Shown here piece after piece: positions 1 to 7,200 of a stretch of DNA of 64,000 nucleotides. The stretch comes from Haladaptatus salinisoli (GTDB lineage Archaea; Halobacteriota; Halobacteria; Halobacteriales; Haladaptataceae). The position numbers and the translations under genes were made by a program. The stretch covers positions 2,468,823-2,532,822 of the forward strand of contig NZ_CP085327.1 in assembly GCF_020614375.1 (NCBI RefSeq). The letters are read 5' to 3'. The notes beneath the pieces are model-generated. The model saw only the letters and a list, made by a program, of their open reading frames with translations, was not told where the DNA came from and made no database searches. Position 1 is the stretch's first letter. Each line of letters begins with the position of its first letter.

Positions 1-1178
1 TCGGCAGTCTCGTCACCGGGCAGTCGGACGACGGCGAGGGCGGCACGCGAGGCTACCTCGACGTCCAACCGCACGAGATTCAGCGCGGTCTCAGCGCCGA
101 CCTCTCGTACGCCGTCTACGGCTTCGACGACGACGGCTCGGTTCACATGGACAACCCCCACCGTAAGTCCGACCGCGCGCGCGTGGTCGAAGAGAGCGAC
201 CGACTCGTCTCGTTCGTGGACACCGTCGGCCACGAACCGTGGCTCCGCACCACGATTCGCGGTCTCGTCGGGCAGAAACTCGACTACGGTCTGCTGACCG
301 TCGCCGCGGACGACGGGCCGACGAAGACCACGCGCGAGCACCTCGGCATCCTGCTGGCGACCGAACTCCCCACCATCGTCGCCATCACCAAAATAGACAT
401 CGTGGACGACGACCGGGCGAAGGAGGTCGAGCGCGAAGTCGAACGACTGCTCCGCGACGTCGGCAAGACTCCCCTCCGGGTCGAACGCCACGGCGTCGAC
501 GCAGCCATCGAGGAGGTGAGCGAGGACGTGGTTCCCATCCTGCTGACCAGCGCGGTCACGATGGACGGTCTGGACGCCTTGGACGCCATGTTCGAGCAAC
601 TGCCGAAGACGACCGCCGACAGCGGCGAGTTCCGGATGTACATCGACCGCACCTACAGCGTGACCGGCGTCGGCGCGGTGGCGAGCGGCACCATCAACTC
701 CGGGTCGGTCGAGGCGGGCGACGAACTCCTCCTCGGCCCGATGCCGGACGGCGGTTTCCGGCGAGTGGAAGTGCGCTCCATCGAGATGCACTACCACCGC
801 GTCGACGAGGCGAAGGCGGGCCGCATCGTCGGCATCGCGTTGAAGGGCGTCCGGGAAGCGGAGATCGAGCGGGGGATGGTGCTGCTCCCGGGGGACACCG
901 ACCCGACGCCGGTCCGCGAGTTCGAGGCCGAGGTGATGGTGTTGAACCACCCGACGCGAATCGGGACCGGCTACGAACCCGTCGTCCACCTCGAAACGAT
1001 CAGCGAGACCGCCGTCTTCGAACCCGAAGGGGGCCACCTCCTACCCGGCGACAAGGGAACCACGGCGGTTCGGTTCAAGTTCCGACCCTACCTCGTGGAG
1101 GAGGGTCAGCGGTTCGTCTTCCGCGAGGGCCAGAGCAAGGGCGTCGGAACCGTGACGGACGTGACGCCGGTCGGGTAG
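1..1178 (+). CDS. GTPBP1-like translational GTPase, 5' partial
   Basis: The frame is open from position 3, ahead of the first Met at 147, so the gene begins upstream and only about 391 C-terminal residues are present. The G3 motif DTVGHE and the G4 motif TKID are visible; the P-loop lies outside the window. After the G domain come beta-barrel domains like those of EF-Tu domains II and III (TYSVTGVGAVASGTI, then a second barrel ending at the stop TAG). This arrangement matches the GTPBP1/GTPBP2-like archaeal GTPases related to Hbs1 and EF1A. A role in translation or RNA surveillance is inferred from the family. The classification as an EF-Tu-type GTPase is firm; the subfamily is likely. Confidence 0.85.
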   Translation, partial: GSLVTGQSDDGEGGTRGYLDVQPHEIQRGLSADLSYAVYGFDDDGSVHMDNPHRKSDRARVVEESDRLVSFVDTVGHEPWLRTTIRGLVGQKLDYGLLTVAADDGPTKTTREHLGILLATELPTIVAITKIDIVDDDRAKEVEREVERLLRDVGKTPLRVERHGVDAAIEEVSEDVVPILLTSAVTMDGLDALDAMFEQLPKTTADSGEFRMYIDRTYSVTGVGAVASGTINSGSVEAGDELLLGPMPDGGFRRVEVRSIEMHYHRVDEAKAGRIVGIALKGVREAEIERGMVLLPGDTDPTPVREFEAEVMVLNHPTRIGTGYEPVVHLETISETAVFEPEGGHLLPGDKGTTAVRFKFRPYLVEEGQRFVFREGQSKGVGTVTDVTPVG

Positions 1179-1208
1179 GTTTATTATTCCGCCACCCCGA
1201 CGGTGGCG
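1179..1208 (+). promoter_or_regulatory. TATA-like box and perfect stem-loop before the 1210 gene
   Basis: An AT-rich TTTATTATT element lies at 1180-1188, about 22-30 bases before the ATG at 1210, as expected for a leaderless haloarchaeal transcript. It is followed by a perfect 7-bp inverted repeat (CGCCACC / GGTGGCG, 5-base loop, 1190-1208) ending one base before the ATG. The hairpin could be an operator or part of the terminator of the upstream GTPase gene. Confidence 0.45.
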
Positions 1209-1209
1209 C

Positions 1210-1551
1210 ATGCCGAGAGCGCGGTTCGACGTGACGACGGTCATGAAGGCGTTCGTCTCCCTCCTGCTTTTAGTCGGTCTCTGGGTGGCGTACTCGCACC
1301 TTCGGTCGGGCGACGTGGACGAGTTCGTCGCGTTCTTGCCGGCGCTCTACATCTTCGTACTGCTCACCGTGGGCGTGTTTCGGGACGCGACCCGCGAACG
1401 CTGGTATCAGGTGGCGCTCTGGGTGGGGGTGACCGTCTGGGGCGGCGTCGAGTATCTTCTCGGCGGTGGTTGGTGGGAACTCGCGCTCGTCGCCGTCGGG
1501 CTGCTGATGCTCGCTAGCGTCGGCTACGAACGGCTGCAAACGCGGGAGTAA
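1210..1551 (+). CDS. small integral membrane protein, unknown function
   Basis: A 113-residue protein with about four hydrophobic segments: residues ~11-27, ~38-54, ~65-83 and ~87-104. Short charged loops (RSGDVDEF, RDATRERWY) and a Tyr/Arg-rich C-terminus separate or follow them. No catalytic motif is visible. It sits just after the GTPase gene with its own TATA-like element, so it may be transcribed separately. I do not recognise a named family; it looks like one of the small conserved haloarchaeal membrane proteins. Confidence 0.75.
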   Translation: MPRARFDVTTVMKAFVSLLLLVGLWVAYSHLRSGDVDEFVAFLPALYIFVLLTVGVFRDATRERWYQVALWVGVTVWGGVEYLLGGGWWELALVAVGLLMLASVGYERLQTRE

Positions 1552-1612
1552 GCGGAGGAGGGGCGGCGCCTTCACGCGTCGAACCGGAGCGGTCCCGGCT
1601 CGATGCGTACCC

Positions 1613-2305
1613 CTACGCTCGCCGCCACGGACGGCCGCCGAGCGGGTGAAGCGTCTCGAAGGAGAAATCCGGCGCGGGGTCGGGGGTCACGCTCGGGTCG
1701 GCGGGAACCCATACCGCGCCGACTCCCGCCGCCTTCGCGCCGGGGACGTCCGTCTCCAGCGAGTTGCCGACGTGCACGGCGCGTTCCGGCGAGGAGTCGA
1801 GTTCGGAAAGCGCCCGCTCGAAGGGCTCCGGACTCGGTTTCGCGGGCGCGTCGTGACCCGCGAACACGACCGCGTCGGCGTACTCTTCGATTCCGAGGGC
1901 GGCCATCTTCGTCCGTTGCATCGCGGGCGAACCGTTCGTGACGATTCCGAGCGCGTGGGAACCCGCGAGCGTTTCGAGGATTTCGGCCGCACCCGGCAGG
2001 TATCGTACCCTCGAGTGGTCCCGTATTTCGGCGAACGCGTCCGCGACCGCGCGTCCGGTCTCCGCGTCGTGGCCCGCATCGTCCGCTAAGGCCGCGAAGC
2101 AGTTGGCGCGCTGTTCGTCCACGCCGACACCCGATTCGAGGAACTCGTCGTAGCGGGCGTGGTAGTCCGGAAGTTCGAAGAACGGCTCGATTCCCGTCCG
2201 GTCGAACGACGCCGACAGCACGTCCCGCGAATCCTGGTCGTACTCCAGAAGCGTGCCGTCCAGATCGAAGAGAACGGTGTCGACGGTCACTGCGTCGAAC
2301 TGCAC
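1613..2305 (-). CDS. HAD-superfamily hydrolase
   Basis: A 230-residue haloacid dehalogenase-type phosphatase. Motif I DLDGTL (nucleophile Asp14, Asp16), motif II VTNGS, a motif III Lys in the PAKPSPEPF stretch, and motif IV VGNSLETDV are all present in order. The helical cap between motifs I and II makes it a C1-cap phosphoglycolate phosphatase/pyrophosphatase-like member. The start is a GTG at 2303-2305. The substrate cannot be read from sequence. A poly-A/T stretch just upstream (2317-2322) may belong to its promoter. Confidence 0.9.
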   Translation of the reverse strand: MQFDAVTVDTVLFDLDGTLLEYDQDSRDVLSASFDRTGIEPFFELPDYHARYDEFLESGVGVDEQRANCFAALADDAGHDAETGRAVADAFAEIRDHSRVRYLPGAAEILETLAGSHALGIVTNGSPAMQRTKMAALGIEEYADAVVFAGHDAPAKPSPEPFERALSELDSSPERAVHVGNSLETDVPGAKAAGVGAVWVPADPSVTPDPAPDFSFETLHPLGGRPWRRA

Positions 2306-2391
2306 GCTACGAGGATAAAAAACGGGATGGTGTCCGTAGGTTTATGTACGAAACCGGGACCGCTTCGGTTCGATGGTCGCTCTCACCCTGC

Positions 2392-2877
2392 TCAGGTCCG
2401 CCGATACCCCTCGTCGGTGCGCTCCGCCAGCCCGAACAGCACCGCCCAGTCCAGCAGGTTCTCGACGCGCTCGCGCCACACGTCCTCAACCCTGCTCGGG
2501 TCCTTGTGGCGCTCCCACGTCGGAATCTCCCCCCGGAACTCCTCGAACGCCGCCTCCGTCGAGAGCGGGTCGGAATCGTCCAATCGGTCGAGCACGGCGG
2601 AGACGCCGTACACCCGCGTCTCGAACGCGTCGGCCAGTTCGTCACGGTCGACGTCGCGGCGCACGCGGACGAACCCCGACTGAGTTTCCTCCGCCAGCCC
2701 GAGCGCCCGGAGGAAGGTGAGCCACGTCCGCGCCACGTCGCGGCTCGGGAAGTCGAGTCGCTCCATCAGTCGGGCGCAACAGTCGTCCTCCGTGCCGGGC
2801 ACCAGCGGAACGGCGCGCTGGGCGTCGGCGAGGAGCGCGAGGTCGTCCGGCGCTTCGGGAACGAGTTTGAACTTCAC
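2392..2877 (-). CDS. conserved haloarchaeal protein, co-transcribed with mch
   Basis: A 161-residue soluble protein that I do not recognise as a named family. It has an N-terminal Cys pair (DDCCARL) and a helical, acidic body. The region around residues 40-70 (FPSRDVARTWLTFLRALGLAEETQSGFVRV) reads like a winged-helix turn. The C-terminal part (LLDWAVLFGLAERTDEGYRRT) has a similar helix-turn-wing rhythm, so a tandem winged-helix fold is a reasonable guess. Its start overlaps the stop of the upstream mch gene by 4 bases, pointing to translational coupling. Confidence 0.7.
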   Translation of the reverse strand: MKFKLVPEAPDDLALLADAQRAVPLVPGTEDDCCARLMERLDFPSRDVARTWLTFLRALGLAEETQSGFVRVRRDVDRDELADAFETRVYGVSAVLDRLDDSDPLSTEAAFEEFRGEIPTWERHKDPSRVEDVWRERVENLLDWAVLFGLAERTDEGYRRT

Positions 2878-3806
2878 AGGTCGAAACTATCCGCGAGCAG
2901 GTCGTGGTTCGTCTCCCCGAGGACGTGCGTCGGGCCGTTCACCACGTCCACGGTCACCTGCGCCGGCGCGAAGACGCTCTCGGGTATCTCCTCGAGCTCC
3001 CAGTCGGCGTCGTCGAAGAACGTCTCGAACGGCGTGCCGTACTCGTCGCTCGCGGTCGAGGGAAGCTCGTCGAATCGATCGAACTCCTCGCGGACGGTGA
3101 GGTGAACCCGTCCGCCGTAGGCGAGCGCGTCGTTCGTCCGCCCGATGGCGGTCGCCTCGTCGTAGCTGACCGGGGCGACCGGGGCGGACCCCGTCGCGGT
3201 GAGGACGTCGAGCGGGTCGTATCCGAGTTCGGAGAGACGGAAGACGGCGAGTTCGGCGGCGCGCGAGGCGACGGTCACGCTCCCGGCGACGCTCCCCGTG
3301 GCGAACGTCGGGAGGTAGACCGCGTTCGGTTCGACGCCGGCGAGGTCGGCGACGTGTTCGGCGACCGCCTCGTTCGGAAGCGCGTCGGACTCCACGGCGA
3401 GGACGGCGAACTCGAAGGCGTCCGTGTAGCCGACGCGCTGGAACTCGCCCTCCTCGGCGACCAGCGCGCGCGCTGGCCCGCTCCCGAGACCCTCGAAGCC
3501 CTCGACGCCGAGTTCCCAGCCCGCTTTCTGCGAACACAGCAGGGCTATCGCGGGGTGGTCGGTCGAGAGTTCGACGGCGGGAAACGGAGCGCCCGCGACG
3601 TCGTCCATCCGGGTCTGCACCGTCGCCAACCCGGCGGTCTGGAGTTCCGCGAGGAGGAGTCCGGCCTCCGTCCCGCCCTCGGCTTCGATTCCGAAGTCGA
3701 GGACGGTCGCCTCGTTGTCCAGTTCGTACGCGGCGACGTTCAGTTCGTCCGCGAAGTCGATGGCCTCGTCCACGAGTTCGAGGGCCATCCTGTTGAGACT
3801 CTCCAT
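2874..3806 (-). CDS. mch: methenyltetrahydromethanopterin cyclohydrolase
   Basis: A 310-residue protein matching the Mch family over its length. The N-terminus MESLNRMALELVDEAIDFADEL and the internal KAGWELGVEGF, GSGPARALV and VYLPTFATGSVAGSV regions are characteristic. The enzyme interconverts N5,N10-methenyl-H4MPT (or an equivalent C1 carrier) and the 5-formyl form, in the cytoplasm. In haloarchaea it is a relic or repurposed step of the methanogen C1 pathway. It pairs logically with the beta-RFAP synthase at 46627. The next gene (2392-2877) overlaps its stop. The family call is strong; the true cofactor is unknown. Confidence 0.92.
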   Translation of the reverse strand: MESLNRMALELVDEAIDFADELNVAAYELDNEATVLDFGIEAEGGTEAGLLLAELQTAGLATVQTRMDDVAGAPFPAVELSTDHPAIALLCSQKAGWELGVEGFEGLGSGPARALVAEEGEFQRVGYTDAFEFAVLAVESDALPNEAVAEHVADLAGVEPNAVYLPTFATGSVAGSVTVASRAAELAVFRLSELGYDPLDVLTATGSAPVAPVSYDEATAIGRTNDALAYGGRVHLTVREEFDRFDELPSTASDEYGTPFETFFDDADWELEEIPESVFAPAQVTVDVVNGPTHVLGETNHDLLADSFDL

Positions 3807-3844
3807 ACGTCCGGGTTGGTCGTCGTCCGGTAAACAGTTCCGGG

Positions 3845-4156
3845 TTACTGGTCGCGTTTCGCTTCCCGACCGAGGGCGTCCTCGACCGCTTTCACCTTCT
3901 CGTCGGCGCTCTGGTCGCGCGTGCGCTTGTCGTCTATCTTGAGGAACGTGCTCACGCGGTCGCCGTCCACGGCCTCGTGGGCGGCCCGCGCGGCGGCGAA
4001 GAGTTCGGCCGCGGAGTCGGCTTCGACGACCGTCCCCATCGGGTTCGTCTCGTACGAAACGTCGAAGTCGTCGAGCGCTTCGACCGCTTTCGCCACTTCG
4101 CTCGCCATGCTGCCTTCGGTGACCGGTGCGACGGACAGGAGTGCGATGACGGTCAT
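3845..4156 (-). CDS. MTH1187-family thiamine-binding protein
   Basis: A 103-residue small ferredoxin-like protein of the MTH1187/YkoF type. The N-terminal strand (MTVIALLSVAPVTEG) is followed by the motif YETNPMGTVVEAD, typical of these thiamine or hydroxymethylpyrimidine binders. The C-terminus is charged and flexible (KRTRDQSADEKVKAVEDAL). Such proteins usually form tetramers in the cytoplasm and are thought to bind thiamine precursors. Just downstream on the same strand is mch, 38 bases away, so it may head the same transcript. The family call is good; the physiological ligand is inferred. Confidence 0.88.
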   Translation of the reverse strand: MTVIALLSVAPVTEGSMASEVAKAVEALDDFDVSYETNPMGTVVEADSAAELFAAARAAHEAVDGDRVSTFLKIDDKRTRDQSADEKVKAVEDALGREAKRDQ

Positions 4157-4253
4157 ACGCGACCCATCGGCGTCCTCCTACCTCAGCGTGTGGGTTCCAC
4201 CTCGGCCGAAACCGTAGCGTCCGGTAGCAGTTTCACCGCTGATAATCGCGTCT

Positions 4254-4263
4254 AAAGATATAA
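4254..4263 (+). promoter_or_regulatory. TATA box of the secreted protease gene
   Basis: AAAGATATAA lies 30-39 bases ahead of the ATG at 4293. It is the most AT-rich stretch in the gap between two divergent genes and fits the archaeal TATA position for a short-leader transcript. Confidence 0.5.
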
Positions 4264-4292
4264 GTCGGGACGATGTCGAAATTCGGACAGAT

Positions 4293-7200
4293 ATGAAAGA
4301 GTACATTTGTACCGAATCTCGAACGTCCGGCCATCGATTCGGAGGACGCGGAAAGCGCGCCCTCCGAACGATGTTGGTGGTCTCGTGTGCCGCGCTCGTC
4401 ATCCTCGGCACGGTCGCACCCGCGCTGGCGGTGTCGGCGGGCGCGCCGCGGTCCGCGAACGAAACGGTATCCGCTCCGACCGTTCTCTCTACGCACTCCA
4501 CCGCGCTGGGGACGGTATCGTCGAGGAAATCGATATCGACCGATGGACGATCCGCGGCGAACTCTGCGACGACCAATCGAACGGTGGTCGCGAACGTCAC
4601 GCTCGTCACGGGCCAGACGGTTCGGGTCGTCGAAGGCGACGAACGAACCGTCTACCGGGTCGACGCCGACGTTCCGATGCACCGCATCTCCGCGCCCGAC
4701 GGGACGTACATCTATCCGGACGGCGTGAACTTCTCGAAGTTCGACCCGGCGCTGTTCAACGTCGAACTCCTGGTCGCGCAGAATCTCACGGACGGCGAGA
4801 CGGACTCGATTCCGGTCATCGCCAGCGTTCGGGAGAATCGCCGGGGGTACGGAACGTCTGCCAATCCTGCCGAGACCCTCGAATCGGTCGGCAGTGTATC
4901 AGTGACGAACTCGTTCGATAGCGTCGATGCTGCGTCCGCTTCCGTTTCGAAAGCGAAGTCGGCACGGGCGTACGAGCAACTTGCCCGGAACAACGATATC
5001 GAGTCGGTCGTCCTCGACGTGAAAGTGCGACCGGCGCTCGCCGAAACGGATAACGTCGTAAACGCGACCGGCGCCCGTCGACGCTACGGCGTAAGCGGAA
5101 AGAACGTCACGGTTGCGGTGCTGGACACGGGAATCAACCAATCACATCCCGACCTCCGAGGTTCCGTCATCGAGGAGAAAGATTTCACCGGTCGGAACAT
5201 CACGTACGATACGGACGGCCACGGAACGCACGTCGCTGGTATCATCGCCGGCGACGGAACCGCTAGCGGTGGAGACTACGTCGGAATGGCACCTAACGCC
5301 AGCCTCATCGACGCGCGCGTCTGTAACGACTACTGCTCGTACTCCGATATGATAGATGCGATGGAGTACTCCGTGGACAACGGAGCCGACGTCGTCAGCG
5401 TCAGCATCGGCGGTACCGCGTACGCTTCCCGCTCGAACGACGTTATGGCGGACGCGGTGGCGTACGCCGAAACTCACGACGTTACCGTCGTCATCGCCGC
5501 GGGTAATTCCGGGAACGACTATTCGAATCCGTACTTCACCGTCGAAAGCCCCGGTATCCACGACCACGCGATAACCGTGGGTGCGAGCGACAAGGACGGG
5601 AACGTCGCGCACTTCTCCTCCCGCGGCCCGACGCCGGTCGGTATGTACGTGAAACCCGACGTGGTCGCGCCCGGTGTTTCCGTAACGAGCGCGAATTCGT
5701 CCTCGGACGGCTACGTTAAGAAGAGCGGCACCAGCATGGCAACCCCGGTCGTCAGCGGTACCGCGGCGTTGCTGCTCGAAGCCCACCCGAACTGGTCGTC
5801 GACCCGCGTGAAGAACGTCCTGAGTTCGACGGCCGACCCACTCGGCTCGTACGACGTGTACACGCAAGGTGCGGGTCGAATCGACGCTGGCGAAGCCATC
5901 GGGAGCACCGTCGAAATCGCACCCGGAACCACCGACTTCGGAATCGTCGGCGAACGAGACGTTTCGAAGGTCATCTCTATCACGAACCTCGGCAACACCA
6001 CCGAGACGCTGAACATCACCGCGACCGCGAAGCGGGTGAACGGTTCGACGGTCGGAAACGTTCGGCTGAATCGGAGTAGCGTGTCGGTGGCACCGAACGC
6101 CAGCGAACGGATCGAGTTGACCGTGGACGGGAACAACTCGTTCGGGGCGTACTCCGGTCGTCTCTCGTTCGACGACGGTGAGTACACCGCGATCTTCGGT
6201 TTCGTGAAAGGTTACGAAATCACGGTGGACAAGAACGGCGTCAACGGTACGTCGACCGAGAACGACAGCGTCCGGGTTCTCGGCAGTGACGGACAGCGAG
6301 TTACCGACAGCATCCAAACCGTTTCGGGCGGCACCACGTCTCACTACGTGTTCGAGAACGGAACGTATCGCGTCGTTTCGACGGGTATCAACGAACGGAA
6401 CGGGCAGCCGGTCGTCGTCACCGAGACGTTCTCGGTCTCCGGTGACACGACCGTGACGGTCGACGAAAGCGACACGGTCGAACTCTCGCTCGATACGAGT
6501 GCGACCGAGCAAAAACACGGCGAACTGGCGGTTCGAAGCGTGGAACTCAACTACGAAATTCTCGCGCTGCGGGATACCGCCAGCGGAAGTGTCTCGGTTC
6601 CGTCCCCCGCGACCGACTCGGTCCGAGTCACCGAGAGCGACGAATTAGACGTCTCTCTCGAGCACGTTCTGGCGCCGAAATCGGACGGTAGCGGTGACGA
6701 TTCCTTCGACGTGCCCGTCGTCTACCACGTCTTCAATCGGCAGTGGGGTACCACCGGCGGGCGCACGTTCGAGGTGAACCCCGACGAACTCGCCTCGCGG
6801 AACGTGACGTACGCGCGGAGTTCGCGCTCGCGAACCTACGACGTCTCCATGTCCGCGACCGATTGGTTGTTCGACACCGCCACGGACACCGCCACCACCG
6901 GCGGCATCGGCGACCGTCGTCACCAGATCCTCTACCTAACTCCTGACGTCCCGCTGTATCATCTCGACGCAAAATCCGACTCCGCTGCGACCGATACGTG
7001 GATGTTGGACGGCTACTACCCCACCTACGGGTCGGACGTCGACCTGCCGCTCACCCTCAATCGCCATCCGTTCGTCGGCGCCGTATCGGCGGACTTCCGG
7101 TACGTCCCCGAAACTCGGAAGACGTACGTCGACGTGGCGACGCTTTCCCAAGCCCGAGTGTATCACGGGCTGTGGGACTACTCCGACGACACCCCCGACA

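Noticed and set aside
5142..6518. 458-residue minus-strand frame within the protease
   Set aside because: Antisense shadow of the S8 domain; no motif and atypical composition.
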